This document shows, piece by piece, positions 35,101 through 49,300 of a DNA stretch of 64,000 nucleotides. Location: contig NC_039506.1 in assembly GCF_003672135.1 (NCBI RefSeq), positions 24,274,497-24,338,496 of the forward strand, in the 5' to 3' direction. This stretch comes from Ooceraea biroi. Lineage: Eukaryota > Arthropoda > Insecta > Hymenoptera > Formicidae. Positions within the stretch are counted from its first letter, which is position 1, and each line of letters opens with the position of its first letter. Under the pieces are notes generated by a model, which saw nothing but the letters and a program-made list of their open reading frames with translations, ran no database searches and was not told the DNA's origin. The position numbers and the translations under genes are program-made.

Positions 35101-37460
35101 ATTGTAGAGGTGTTTTCGCGGCACTCGCGGCATTTATGACGCCGAGCAACGATTGTCCCCGTTCATCCAATCAATACGATTGTCCGAAAAACGAAAGTCC
35201 GAATTTATTAGTTCGCGCGCCGCTCGTACGCCCGTACTTGCTTGCAGGGCCACAATCGAATTCAATTTGACCTGTTTTAATCGACCGGGCAAATCGAACA
35301 CCGCTGGTCGTCAATTAAACCCACTCCGCGCGCATGAAAGTGCAACGGTGCAAAGTTCGCGATAGGAAGTGCGGCGACGTAATCAACACGCTCGTACGCG
35401 GTGGGTGGGCAAGCAAATGCACTCTCGGCGGTACATCGAGACTGTTCATCATCCCCCATCTCGTTCTTTGAAAAATACAGCGAACCTCGCTTCGTTAGAA
35501 CGACGCGCGGGCACGTGCGCTAAGTATCGCGCGGTAATGCCGACTTATTCAAGCAGCGATAATGCGAAGGGAAATAAAAGCGCGAGAACAGGACCGGAAG
35601 ATAAAGAGCAATGGTACGCACGATGCGTGATCTTCGACGAGAAAGAAAAAGAAAGAGAGAAAGAGGAAACGAGAGGATCGCATAACCGGGAGACAGATGC
35701 GAGACGCGAGCGTCGCGCGGAAAAAAAGTCGTATAACAAACTTGTGCGAACTTCATAAGCTGCAAACGTAAGTAAACTCCTCTCGCTCGATGATCCTTCT
35801 CGGCTTTCCTTCTTTCCTCCGCTCGGGCAATGTCCGAATGACTTTTCTTCTCGTGTTTCTTTCATAACTCGGGCGACGCGCGCGCAAAACCGCATCACTG
35901 TCGAGCGAAACTCTTCGGCTGCTCTTCGGCACGTTCGTGCAAGACGATGATTAGCACGGCGAGCGGAACGCGAGTCCGAAATTGAATGTCGTAAATTTCG
36001 TGGAGGGCCCGTGTCGAAAGGTGGACGCTACCACGCGCGTTTAAGTCTCGCTGGAGAAAGCCCGCGTGCCACTGCACGTCTTGGAATGAAACGTCGAAAA
36101 TTAGCACATAAAATGCTTATGCATAGAAACTTATCGGTTCTACATAAGCGTAGGTAACGTGTAATGTATGACTGTTCTTCGCTCCAAAACATTTCTAGGA
36201 CTCCACCTATTACCTTCCGGCTTAAAAAGAAAATTGATAACCGAAAGTCACATTTGTGTTACATAGCGATCCGATTATTATGTCGGGTAATATTTCCAAG
36301 AGTAAAAATGTTATTAACGTAACAGCATGTTCATTCCTCCTACTCAACAGTTCGTTCACGAGTATCGGCACGTAAGTATCGTCGAAGATGGAGTATCGAT
36401 GCCAAAAGCGGTCGGTGTCGGAAGTAAAGCATCCCCAATCACGGTGGCGTCGGCGCTTCTCCCGTCGTGGCAAAAATTCCACCCGTGTGAGCACTCGATC
36501 GTTGGATTGTCAGTAGGTGTGTACGTACAAGTGCGCCTTAATCACCGGTCTGATTTACGGCCGGTGATCATGCGAGGCGATCGAACGGGCGCGCGTGTCT
36601 CGTGCGGACGTATCCCGCGGCGCTTCATTTTTCAATGGAGTCTACAACGAACCCTCCGTCCTCTCAATCTTCCGCAGGAAAAAGGGAAGACGCGACGCTC
36701 GAGGATTATCTAATAATGAATCGGATCCGCGATTCCTCCGCCTCTCTCTCGCGCGAGACGCTCGAGAGAGTCAAGCTTGGAAAAGTATCTCGCGGAACAC
36801 GGTAGAGATGCTGTAATTTCATCCGCGATTTATCTTTCATCTTGTTACGACGTTATTACAATTTCTCGCACGGCGTTCATTCTATTAATTAAGTCAAGTA
36901 CGGAAAATGAATTCTCCGTTATCCCGAAGTATTGCTTCGACGCGGCTAATTCGCTTTCTTCCTCCGATGCAAATATCGGTGTGATTTAAGTCGAACAACT
37001 GCGACAGGAAATAATGCACAATAACGGTACCCTCGACCGAACCCCCTCCAAATGATGATTAGTGGTCTGACGCGGTGGTGGAGCCATCCGCACGCGAAGA
37101 TCCCGAGGTGAGCGAGGGGTGAGAGAGCCAGTTTGCATCCCCATTTGCAGCCCGATACGGTCCGAGCCGGCCGTTTCAACGCAACGTTGACCGTTACTAG
37201 CTACCCTCGCGCGGACCATAAACAAAACCAGGAACGATACTCTCGACTCTCGGCCTCTTGCATCCTCTCTCCTCCCTGTCGTGTGTCGTCCACCTCCGTT
37301 GTCCATGAATCGGAGACGGAAGCGAAAAAAGGTGGTCTACCGGGAGATACGTACTTCGAGTAACGCGGTTCTGTCTCCCCATCGTTCGCTCTTTACTACT
37401 CTTCTGTCTCGTATCTCCTCCCTTCTCCCTCCGCGTGCCTCTAGCACTCTTTCTCTATTT
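32176..37460. other. CpG-rich DNA without recognisable genes
   Basis: Pyrimidine-rich tracts at about 32160-32275, 33445-33495 and 34738-34782, an ATATT/TATA run at 32660-32682, and many overlapping frames of 60-174 codons on both strands (for example 33657-34181 plus, 33302-33715 minus). None shows a protein family signature or paired splice sites that I can trust. Confidence 0.4.
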
Positions 37461-37461
37461 A

Positions 37462-37493
<32 letters not shown>

Positions 37494-37496
37494 CCT
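37461..37496. repeat. CTGT/CT microsatellite
   Basis: Four to five CTGT tetramers followed by a CT run. Confidence 0.85.
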
Positions 37497-37709
37497 CTAC
37501 ATCCCCTCAGTCCTTCTACATTCGTGATCGTCCGTACCTCAGCCGAAAACAAGAAATGTATGCTAAACTTATACGGCTGCGGCGATAAATTTGCATAGCA
37601 GATACTAAGGTATTCGTATTCGCCGTGGAATAGAGCAAGCTGCGCGGCTACGATAACACGAGACCGTCGGGAGAGATACGCCGCTCGCTACGCAAACGTA
37701 ACGTGCATC

Positions 37710-37738
37710 ACGTACGTACGTACATACATACGTACGTG
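37710..37738. repeat. ACGT/ACAT tetranucleotide microsatellite
   Basis: CGTA units with interspersed CATA units. Confidence 0.8.
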
Positions 37739-39342
37739 CACTTGCACCCTCGTGTGGCCGATCGCGACGCGATGCGACCGATCGAACGGGGGTATTTTGT
37801 TTCAGCGCGTCGTTTTCCTTCCGTTTCGTCGTCGGATTCTGCTCGCTGGACCGTTTAAGACTATCCGGTTCCAGCACCGGTCTTCGTCGATCGGTATCGA
37901 CGTCACCGGTCGGAGGGTACATTCGTTCCGCTGGCCCGGCGGAAGTGGTACATGGCACTCAAAAGCGCACTCGCACGTGAACGGGGGTACGTGTCGGAAC
38001 GGTGCACAATGTGCACGTCGTCCGGCGAAGAGCCTGACACTACTCGCTACGCTCCGGCAACGGGACTCGTCGGCGGTCCAGCATTGAATAAAGATTTACA
38101 CTGTACGCGTCGCTGCGCCAGGAAACGTTACGTCGAAGCGCACCCCCTACATCCGTCGCATCCCTTGAAATTTCGATGCCGCAACACGCCGACGTGACGA
38201 GCGAGAACCGAGAGTCTTTTCAAGAATCAGGGCGCCTTCGCGAGTGCGAGTGAAGTTGAAATTGGGAAGAAAGCTGCGCTGGAGAGATTGAGATAAATGA
38301 AGAGCTGCACGGCAACTTCGAAATACCGACTGCGGCTTCCGGCGAGAACTCGCGCGGCGACTTCGTCAAAAGTTTAGCGGAAATACTTCAAAGCCTGAAG
38401 CGGATAAAGCGGATATAAAAAGAAGTCTCGGCTTGTGAATGAACGCGATAAAACCTGATGCACACAGATGGAAATAGATAGAAAAAACGTTCGACCGCGA
38501 ATGATTTGTAATGAAGCAAAAAGCGCCAGATTCGGATAATTTAACGATGTTACGAGAGAGAGGGCGAGAAAGAAGGGCAAGCGCTAATTTGTGAAATTCG
38601 GGCAAATGAAATTGGCGCTGAAGCGTCACAATCAAGGCACCCCGGGGGTGTTAAATGGAGTCGCGCGCGCGGACGGGCGCGCGTACGTCACCGGCTTCTA
38701 TGGCTCGAGGTAGCGCCACTTTATCGCCCCGTAACATCAGCGATGTTGCGAGGCAAAAGTTGCCGGGATTTATGAGACCGGGAAGCGGTACGCGTACCAT
38801 GTTCCAACAGAAATCGGAATGAAAAGTTTCCTGGGTTTCCCGACCTCCTTCGATATTTCCACTAACCACCTGAAGCCAACCATAAAAATGGGGGTGTGCC
38901 GGGCTTCCGTCAGTAATAAATTACGCGCGAGAGGATTATTCGCGGCTTATCGCGAGCGCCGCGATAGCATCGAGGTATTCATCACGCGGTCCGTAATTAT
39001 TGCATATGTATAAGCAGATAACGCGCTTGAGAGAAACGTGCGCATTGCGGGATCTATGCCGCGCGCGTGCAAGCGTACGCGTACCTACCGTGTGCCAGGA
39101 AAACGAAAGACTTCATCGCGAACATAAAGAATCGCTCGCTGAAATTCGATCGAACGTTAAGCGGGCGCTCGACGTCATCGCTTCGTTACGTCACCGGGAA
39201 TTTTGCATCCCATCTGTCACACGCGGAAAAGCCCTGCGCGGGCGATGTCGCGCGCGTGTATACGATTCGTATTTGTCGGGTTTACGACGTTTCCCTCGCA
39301 GCTAAAAATCAGGAGTAATAGGCGGTGTATGCGCGCGTGCAT
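37739..39342. other. CpG-rich DNA without recognisable genes
   Basis: No exon recognised; a short CACCCCGGGGGTG palindrome lies near 38640. Confidence 0.35.
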
Positions 39343-39408
39343 GCATGCACGCATGCACCCACCCACGTATGCATGCACGCATGCACCCACCCACGTATGC
39401 ACGCACGC
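39343..39408 (+). repeat. 28-bp minisatellite, two perfect copies plus a partial
   Basis: The unit GCATGCACGCATGCACCC + ACCCACGTAT occurs at 39343-39370 and 39371-39398 without mismatch, then GCACGCACGCG. The overlapping frames read as alternating His/Cys-type peptides on both strands and are artefacts of the repeat. Confidence 0.85.
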
Positions 39409-42400
39409 GATTCGCTCTTTTTTCTTTTTTCCCTCGTCGTTATCGGGCTGATACTGGCGACGCGCGTGTTCCCCCAGTTAAAAAGAACCGCCATGAGGGA
39501 GAACGTTTTATGAGCGCAATGCTGCTTCGTTAGTATCATCCACCGTAGATACCGGTGACTGTCGTGTGCGGTGCGGTCGGTTACGGGGGAGGTTCGATAC
39601 CGCGCGGGATATACGATAATGGTGCGCGGAACAAGCGGTAGTGCGAGCGTAAGCGGGTGGATTGTGCGAGCGTACGAATCCTCGTACGCGAGTGTTCGAT
39701 TGTCACCAAGTTTCGCTGTTATTTCGCGAACGGCCACATTACGCCGGCTCCATGGCGTATCGACTATCGCGTTCGGTGCACCGTAACTGCTTAGATTGCG
39801 CGACTTGCCGTATAAACAGCTGGCTGCGTCCGAATCGTATCTTTACACTCGAGACCCGACTAATCCGGCAGCCGTGAAAATTCTTTACACGTTTTACACA
39901 TGCAGTAACGCTTGTTGTTAATAACGTGAGAATATCGCGCGGATATCCGACACGACGAGTTATTATCGGTCGCGTACAGTTGGCCGAGTCTCGAAGCTCG
40001 ACAGCGCTGGTGAAAATCGCGGAAACATAAAACAGCGAAGTGCGACGAGAAAACGGCGATCCCTTTCGCGAACAAACGACGGGAAGCAACGAAACGCGTC
40101 GAGCAAATTACACGCCACGACGAGGAACCGTAGACGCGGAAACCGTGCACGTGAGTAGCAGGTGGCGAACGAGATCGAGGACGATCCGGTTTGCCCTACT
40201 GTTTCTGACGTAACATCTCTCTCCGAACGTAAACCGGCATATTTCCCCGAGTTCCAAGACGGGAATTTTTCATTCGTGTTTTCCCCCTCAGTGCTTCCAC
40301 CAAATCCCGTCCCCGCTTAAGGCGGGAGGATCGCATTTATTGTTCATACAACGTGAGATAAGCCGCTGTCACATCTGGCCGGTATGATTAGGAAAGGTGA
40401 ATCAGTAAAGCCACGTATAGCTTCGGCAGTAACGCAGTATGCCTTGAAATATGTAACGAAATTACGTTTTTCGATAAGTATAGATGGGATCCGCGCGAGT
40501 AATAGCAAATCTATCAGAAGCTAGCAGAGAAAATATCAAAAACTCGTGAAGAGATAAAGGAGAGTTGCCTCTCTTTAAGGTAAAAAGCCGGAAACGCATT
40601 AGATATTTTCCATTTTCTGCTGCGACTATTTTTATTACATTTATACTCGTGTATCTCAAGCCGGAAACGTTAAATTCTCCAAAATTTCACGTTGATGACG
40701 TCGAGAGCAAAAGAGCACATGGTCATCGAACTCGGCGGATAATAATTGAAAGATAACAACTGAACGTACGGAGGTGATCGAAGCGTTTCGCAATCCAGAA
40801 ATTTCATCAAGCATCGGTCGGTGCACGATGGCGGCAAAAAGTAATTTGTGTCCCAAAGGACCGATACCGGAGCCACGAGTGTCGCAGATAAGCTCGCGAG
40901 CATAATTGCAATCATACGACGGAGTCACCACGCATCTCCCAAAGGCCAGGACTCATTTGTCAGCGCACAAACGCGCGTCGAATCTGCCGGCGCTCTGTCT
41001 CTCTCCCTCTCTTTTGCTCCGCATCGCCCGCGGTACGACGAAGATTGGCAAGCTGCGATTCCCGCCGCGGCAGAAGCGATTTCCATCGGACGTTACAACG
41101 AATGGGCCAATCGGAGGGAATCGATCGGATTTTGCAATCAGGCGTCCGGATCGCCGACCGTACGGCCAGCCCGACGCTCTCCCGACGCTTTATAGGAGCA
41201 GACGAAGCCCCCCGGTTCGCCATTCGTGCCATCTGGGGACTGCAAGATACACCCCATAACTTAACCACTCCCGCATCGATCGCATCAGCGCTCGTCCTTG
41301 ATTCCACGATTATGTTACACACGTGGATCCTTCGCAGGGAGGACCCCAAAGTTCGCTTCTCCCGAGATTTACGTATGTTGAGAGGACGCGAGAAGGCGAG
41401 ATCGCAGCAGGATGAGAAAGGGGAGGCTGGAGAATGGGGGAGAGAGCCGGTAGGTAATTTTCCGGGCAATCGTCAAGCTACGTCAGTCGGGGAGCACTCG
41501 AGAATGAAACGGTTCTTCAGTGTCACGCCGCTGATCCCCTCGCAGTTCAAACGGAAGCTCGAGATGGATCGAGGAGCAATGCGAGATCTCTGTCGCTTTT
41601 GCGAGGCGGAGATTATTCACGAAGGTATCCCTCGGCGACGATGTAGTATCACCGCGATCAACCCGGGTTAACGCCGGGTTCCTACTCGATTTTTAAACAC
41701 GTGAGAAAAGATACATTCGACGAAACCGGATCCGAAAGCGTAAAATCCAAAGAATAGTATTTAATATTAATTCAACATTTTTTTGGACTCGCTCTTTCCT
41801 TCAAAGCTGGGAAATAAACGCGTACTAAAACTCGTCTTAGTTAGAAGAAAATATGACGTAACATTGATTGATCTATCCGCGAACTGCTTGAAATATATAT
41901 TTGAGGTGATAATCTTCTCCGTGAGTCTCTCCGGTTTTACATCTTCGTATAAAGGCACACAGGTGGTATCTAGTAAGTCTGAAGGAGACTCAAATTCCGC
42001 TGGAACAATCTCGTAACTCTTCCCCCGTCGCCCTCTCTCACACACAAGTGACTTTACCTCGTCGGGTACGATACATCCTACACGATGACGATATTCGTGT
42101 CAAGGATCTATGTCGGCGATTCGCCTCGGCTACGATTTCCACTCGCTGGCAGCAGGCGCGTTTGATTACCGTGGATTTAACGGCGGTTCTCGAATGCTGG
42201 GTTTAGATTGCGTTTAGGCGGCTCAGAACGTGCAATACACCACCCTTCGGCCTACCTTTTCCTCCCCTCTTTCCCTCACGGCCCTGCCACCTATTATCGG
42301 TCTCCGTATTCATGACTGCAAGGCGGGATATCGGCGGCCACCAATTTAACGTTTCAGCTCGGGATTAGCGGCGGGCGCAGGGAGTAGGTTTTACATTCCG

Positions 42401-45400
42401 ACTGTTGGTTTTTACGTTGCTCATCTGCTCGCGATAGTTCGCCACGCAATCTAACCGACAGGCACGTTCGATCGTTATTTGAATCGTGCAATCTTCGAAT
42501 TTGAAGCGCTCGCTGTAATTCCGCTAAACGGGCAACTACCCGTCACATTTGGTTCACGTCGTGATTCATTCATGTCATCAATCACTTATTATAGGTATAA
42601 ATGTGGAAGCAATAAGTACGTATCTCTTTATATCGCGTCAAACTCTTTTCTCTTTTATCTCACATGTATCTCATTACATGCGAGTGAGATAACAATACAA
42701 TCTGAAAAACGAGTATACGGTACTTAAAACATCAATTAATTTTTCCGCACGAGTCACTTCCCGTAAAGAATTACATTGCACTTTCCTCGTAGCGAATTTC
42801 AAAAAAAGCTTCGATTTAGAAAGAGAGCGGGCTACACGCTCATCGACAACAATACGTGAAAAAAGGAAAACGCGCGGCGTTAAAGGTGCGCTTATTGATC
42901 GTGTCAATCGCTCGAGCTTTTTATTCGTTTCGGAAGCCAGAGTGCATCGTTCCGTACACAACTCCACGCGCGTTAATTGCTTCTCGATACGCTGCACTCG
43001 ACATACGACCTAGAGATAGAAATTTGTTGCGACACACAGCCAGCGAAACATATTGTCACCTGCTCTCCGCCGAGTTTTCCTTCCTTTTTCCCGTTTTTCA
43101 CACGCTTAATCGGGCCAGTCGATCGGCAATCTACGTTAATGCGCGGTCGTAGAGAAGAGCCGACATATCGCACAAACGAGAGGCTTTCCGAGGAAGAAGC
43201 GACGGTCCATCGTGTGCTCGCGAAGGAATCGAATCACGGAAAATAGACGACGCGATCGATAAGCCGGAATCGCCGTTATCGTTCGTAGCGCCGATTTTCC
43301 CAAGCGCGTTTCTTCCCACACCGTCGTTATTACGCGTTCCATCTTACTTCCACAACAAAATGTTCCACACGAAAATTCCGCTCGATATTGTGCATCTTCA
43401 TATCGCGATTCCCGAATGTGATCCGGATGAACCGGTGATCGCTTCTCTTTTCTTTTTTTGGCTTGACGCAACACTCGATGGCGTGCTTGAAACGAGGTCG
43501 ACGAATCCAATGAAATACGTTTTATTATGCCATTTCGCGAAATCGTTGCCATTAGAGGTCCCCTATCGATTTGTCAGGAATCGTGATAAGAGGCCGGGTA
43601 GAAGAGAAGAGGGAAGAGTGGCGGAAAAGACGTTGAGAACAGATCGGGAACGAGCGTGGATTGAAGAACTGTGTCCTCGAGCACGACACAGGTAGATGTA
43701 AGAATATAAATAATCGTCCAATTTGGACTCGATTGATACGTATTCCCTTCGTTCTCTTTCTTCCGTTCGTATTCGTACACACAGAAAAATATATACTGTA
43801 TTTATATAAGTGAATATTATTTGTTTCAAATATCATGTAGATTTATACATTCGCAAATCTGTCATCTCGCCTTCCCATAAATTCATCACAAGTATAAAAT
43901 TTATTTAAAATATTTTTGTCGTTATAACTGTATTCTTTAATTGTAGCTTTGTCTTCTTATGTGTACCATATGTACATAGACTAGAAACAATTTGTTATTT
44001 TCAAAGTTAATGAGTACAATTCCCAAAATTTCATTACTTCGTAAAATTTAATTAATTTTGAAATTATTATTATTAGTAAATATAATTGAAATTACATACG
44101 AAATTTTCGCGGGAAGAGATCGCGTCCTCTCGCTTTCCCGATGAATCAGACTTGTCATTCGATCGTCCGCGTCGCTTTTCTTTCTCCTTCGCTTTCACTC
44201 ATATTCTTTAATTGCAATTGACTCGCTAAACATCTTTTTACACGTTCTGTAATCGTGTAACTCGCAGACGACATCGGCGGATGTTTCGTTAAGCGCGATG
44301 CGCGCATATAATTACCAGCGCGCATACAATTCAATTAACCATGCATAATCAGGCTTAATGCAGAGCCCGAAAGTGAATCGACTGTTAATAATATCATTAA
44401 TCGTTAACAATTCGCGTCCGAAAAGGCTCTACGAGCTAATAACTGTTTTATGGAAATGTGCGATAACACGAAACGTTATTGGTCACATTATGACGATTAG
44501 CGCGATGATTAATGCAATCGCGCGGATTTTCGGACTTTGGAGCGATTCGCGCGCGTCGGCTGTTTCACGCGGAAAACGGAGAATAAAAGATCAGCTATAC
44601 AAACGGAGAAACAGACAGATGAATGTTCAAACGCCAGTACTCTCGGAACCACCATAAAGCGGAAAAGGGAACGAGACAGAGAGAAAAAAGGCTATAGCTA
44701 AAAAGGCCGACATACGGATTGTATTGACACAAAAGAATATTGTTAACATTTCAGCTGGCGATACGATGAGTCAAGTGTGCTTGCGAATTGCCTTAGATCA
44801 GGCCTTGGAGGGAAGAAGGTGCGAGCGTGGACGAGGGACGTGGCGGAGAGACACGTGGAGACGGGAGGGGGTGGTGATGGCGATGGTGGTTGGTGATGGT
44901 AGTGGTCTCGACTGTATGGTTATTACCATCAATAATGGCAATTTGGTTTGCAAATGGCTCGAAACGCCCGGCAGAACCGTTCCTACCTACAATTTCCCTC
45001 CGTTTTGCGGCGGGAGAGCACTCCGCCCGTCTCCCGCGCACTCGGCCGACCACATTGAAATGCCTTGAGTCAACATTTGCCTACACTCGCGCAAATTGAT
45101 TTTATTTAAATCCCAAGTACGGAGGGGACGCGCAGAAAGGCGCGTCTTTGGCGCACCCCGGGCGCACTTAATTGCGTTATCGCGAATCTTTAATCGTAAC
45201 GATCGGACATTGGATATCGGCTGCATCGACCGCACCGACAAATTGGTCGGCAGATCAGGCCTCGAGTTTGATGACAGTTGGCGATGTGCGCGGTCATGTT
45301 TCTTTCATAGATTGCCGCACGTTCGATCGCCACATGCGGTGCAGAACGATATAAACATTTTTCCTTTACGTCTCTCGTCCGTCCGCAATTTTACCGCTAT

Positions 45401-46000
45401 ATTTTATCCAACTCGAACATGTGCACGTGATGCGCTGCAATTGGTCTCTTTGGTTCTAAGTACTGCCCTTACTCGCGATTCGGTTTGGGAATTGAATCCC
45501 CCGAATCGGCGTAAATCAGATTACACGGTAGTTTAAATAAAATTAATCGTGCCGCAGGCGTCTACTCGCGTGTATCGACCACCATTGCGCTCATACCGAA
45601 TCTCTCCCCATCACTCGCGTGCTTACCCTCCGACTCTTTTGTTTTGCGTGGCTCAAAGTCAAGCTTCACGTAAAAAACGACATAAAAAGCCAACGCGAAA
45701 CATCTCGCGTATTTTACAACCGTCTTTTACATGCATTATCACCGCAGAAAATGCACGCAAACACATATACACGCAACTCTTCTCTCGTCCCACCGGCCCC
45801 ATACAACTCCCATCAACCGTGCATATCATGTCTCTGCTGGCGCAGAAAGTATAACGTTCTATTTGGATATCGGTTGCGCACGAGAACAGGAATACGTCGA
45901 AAGCAGGCGGATATATTGATGTATCGATATCAGCGCGAACTGAGGCAGGAGAAAAGGAGAAAAAATTGAAAAGAGCGGGGAAAGGAAGGATTATATACCG
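39409..46000. other. CpG-rich DNA without recognisable genes
   Basis: Includes the longest uninterrupted frame in this half of the window (41045-41671 plus, 208 codons), with no recognisable domain and with a 169-codon minus-strand frame over part of it. 43,780-44,100 is locally AT-rich. Confidence 0.4.
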
Positions 46001-46385
46001 TGCAGACGGTCGTAGGTGGTTTCGGCTTAACGAACCACCGGAAGCGGGCTCGCCGCCGTCCCAATTTCTCGAACGGTCTCGAAAGGATACTCACCCGGTA
46101 CGGGGCTTAATAAGGTTAAGAGGCGGACGGCGGTAGAGAGCCGTAAGTGCAAGGCACCGCCAGCCCAGGAGTCGAGTTAATCTCACGTGTTGGGAATAAA
46201 GTTAGCGGCCGGGTTCCCGTTTACCCCCTGCAGCCGGAGAGGGGAAAGGGCTCAACCGAGCCATTCTCACCGACTATCCGATTTCGCCATCCCCGATGAC
46301 GGTGGCGGCCACTCGCAACTGGGAGACGCCACCCCCTACGTGGTGGCTGTAATCGTCCGAGAGCACCGTAAGGAACTGTGATAAG
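46001..46385. other. GC-rich block with several complementary segments
   Basis: GGTGGTTTCG (46016) faces CGAACCACC (46030), and CCGCCGTCC (46050) faces GGACGGCGG (46126). Sequence composition differs from its surroundings. This could be a structured RNA, a promoter region or chance; no open frame of interest crosses it. Confidence 0.25.
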
Positions 46386-49300
46386 AAAGCGCCATCGTGA
46401 ACTCTCGAATCACCTTAATCGGCACGTTCGTGTTCAACCGGGTGTTGAATTACGCATGCTCGATGGAAAATTCATGAGGAAATGAATAATATAACATTAA
46501 CCGCTCGTAGACGACTGATAACTCTTTAATAATTTTAAAAATGTGAGTAATTTTTAGAAACCATTAGTTGTTCCAGAAATGTTGGAAACGCGGCGAAAGA
46601 AAGTTTTTGATTATTCATGTAATCGGAAAATTGCGATAAAGATCAATCAGATGCAGTATTTTAACAGCAAATACTTTATAAGTTAATTAAAAATAATCGA
46701 TAATAGTATTTGTAATACCGTTTACAAAATTGTTAACGGGTCCTTGATTAGAAAGTGCGTTTCTCCGTCCGTTTTCGAACACCTCGACTCTTTGATGAAA
46801 TTTTTTGCACGATAAAAATATCTCGTGGGTAATTATCATTTCACAATTCAGCCGAAAAGTTGCTCGGGACAAAAAGACACGAACGGAACGCGTCTAAGCT
46901 CCCACAGAGGAATCGCCGGCGGAGAAATAAATAGAGTCGAGACGTTTGCAAAACGAGCGTGAAACGAGCTTTCTATCCCCCGGCTTTTAGGAGCGTCGAA
47001 GCCCGCTAAATTAAAAGGGGTGGCTGCTTGATCCGACTAAATCCTTTTGAGCAAAACACTCGAAACTTTGCTTGCCGCGCTCAAAGTTGGCGCATACCTT
47101 CGCGCTTACATCTGCAGGCAGGTTTTATCTATTGAATCATTCGAATCGATAGAAAAGAAAATAGAATTTTTCAATGGGAACATAAGCGAGAATAGGTGCG
47201 TTAACGCAGTACTACGTACGTACTTTACAAGTACTCTGTGAGAAAAAAGTCGAATTAACTGTCGCGTGATAAAAGTGCTTATTGTTTATGCTGTGAGCTG
47301 CATAAATCATAAAAAGCAAGAGCAATCCGTATAATTGGAACAGTGATTAACTGCAAAACGCGTGAAATAAACACGCAGACGCAAGAGTCCCACTAGTTTT
47401 TCAGCATTACATCAGGTTTTACATTAAATATCCCAGAAATATCACCGCCTCCATTAAGCAATGAACGTATTTTTGTGTTAACTGGTGTTCCTATTCCTCT
47501 AGAGCCCGGGGCTAAACGTCCCTCCTCCTGAACCCCCTTTATCGATGCAGGTCTGGCTTGTAATGGCTAAAAGCTTTTCGCGAAGCAGCGCGACAGAGTA
47601 TTCTCTGATAAACGATTGGTATATTCGCGGTATCCATTTAGTCGCTTCAAAAGGAGAGCGGATGAATCACGCCGCAAAACAATATTCCATAAAAGTCGAA
47701 TGATCGCGTTTACCTAGAGCTGCCTGGATAGTGAAAGAGCAAGCGAGGGGGAAGCGGCGAGGACAGTGTGTGTGCGTCTAAGTTGGTTTCATCTCGGAGA
47801 TCAGTCGGTAAATAACCGTACAAAGGCACAAAAAGCGTACGCAGGAAAAATTACCGTTGTATAACCCGATTTAGTAAAAACTACTCACGGAAAAAACCCC
47901 CTCCCTGGCTCAAATAAAAAAGCAGAAACAGGAATAAATCATCTCGTCAGTGCAGCTAAACCGGCGAGCATTTATAGTGAGCCACAGCAATTACGGTTAA
48001 TTTCAATCGGGCTCGATGGAAAAAACGTAACATGAGTTGCATTTCAGGTAATATTACCGGATATCCGGTGCACATGGACGTCACTGTCCGCGCGATCGAC
48101 TCCATTTGAGAGAGTGCGAATGCGGCGCGATCGCAGCTCGAAATCGTCGTCGCGGGCGGCATGTCCCGCACACAGGCGCGCCTTGTCGCATTATCATGGG
48201 AAATGTATTCTTCGCGTAGGGGCCGTAATAAAGTCCCATGGGGAAGGGATGGGCGGCCGCGAGGGCGCACACCACCCTATATTACAGTGGTCGAGAGATG
48301 ATTTTTCCGAGCCATTGAGTTACTGCACCTTTACATCATACTCTCGAACTGTTCTCTCTTTGGACGCTTTCCTTGCTTCCGCGAATTTTGAAACGCTACG
48401 CTTCTGCCCTCTTCCGCTTCTTTCTTCTTCCTTCTTCTTCATTATAAACGTGGCAACTTTACTGGAAAATATGTTACGGATATTCCTGTTATCATAGTCA
48501 ACGTCACGGTATATTTTAATTTACCGTAGGGCGCCCGATAAATTTATTAAAGCCGCCTTAAATAACGGCGTTACGTATGAGCACGTTAGTTCGTCCACGG
48601 CCACATGTGGCGATGCGTGCGTTTCATGTCTAATTTCGCTGAAATGCGATTTTTAATACTCGAAATTGAAATTTAGATCTCCTAATGAAGCAAGCCTTTT
48701 TCATTCCCTTTCTGGTCCATTTAGTATTTCTTCACGAATCCAGTTTCTTCTAAATGTAGACTTGAAAACTTATCGCAAGAAGCAAGATTGCATTACAGAA
48801 ACGTTGATATTACGTGTAATTCCATATTTACATGACAGGTACTCCTCGTGCATTTGTGCGTTAAACGAAACACACGAACTTGATAGATCATTGCGTGTCG
48901 GAAATGCGTTGCGTAGACCGTGTGCAGCGTCAAAATACGCACCACGTCGTCTTAGGCTTCTCGACGAGCAGTCTTGGCGGTAGTTCTCGACGAGTTTAGA
49001 TTAGTTTAGTTTAGTTCGCAACGAGTTTCGCCCGGCGATGCCGCCGACGCCGCCGCGATTAATTCGCCGTGCTCAGATTTATGGTTTTAGTCTGGCTGGT
49101 CATTTCTCTTCGTCAGGTACGCACCAACGCCGGGCACGTATCCGCTTCCGGCCGCGTGCGAACCGTGGGAGTTCACACGTTATCGGGACCCTTCTCTTCT
49201 TGAACGCGAGCTCCCTTGACCATCCCGTGATTTAGCGGTAAAAAAAGGCACTTGTCGTGCCCATTGTTTCGGCAGATAATGTTCACTGCTTCAGCAAACA

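Noticed and set aside
39343..39408. Possible CRISPR-like direct repeats
   Set aside because: Only two adjacent copies without spacers, in eukaryotic DNA; an ordinary minisatellite.
41045..41671. 208-codon plus-strand open frame
   Set aside because: No recognisable domain, low-complexity Arg/Gly/Glu-rich middle, overlapped by a 169-codon minus-strand frame, no convincing splice sites or promoter; chance opening in CpG-rich DNA.
41950..41970. ACACAGGTGGTATCT resembling an insect microRNA (miR-317-like)
   Set aside because: Three bases are missing relative to that microRNA as I remember it, and no hairpin precursor is visible.
41850..42030. Minus-strand segment with protein-like composition (PAEFESPSDLL, VPLYEDVKPE)
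   Set aside because: Looks coding by composition, but no family was recognised and flanking splice sites are poor; not enough to call an exon.
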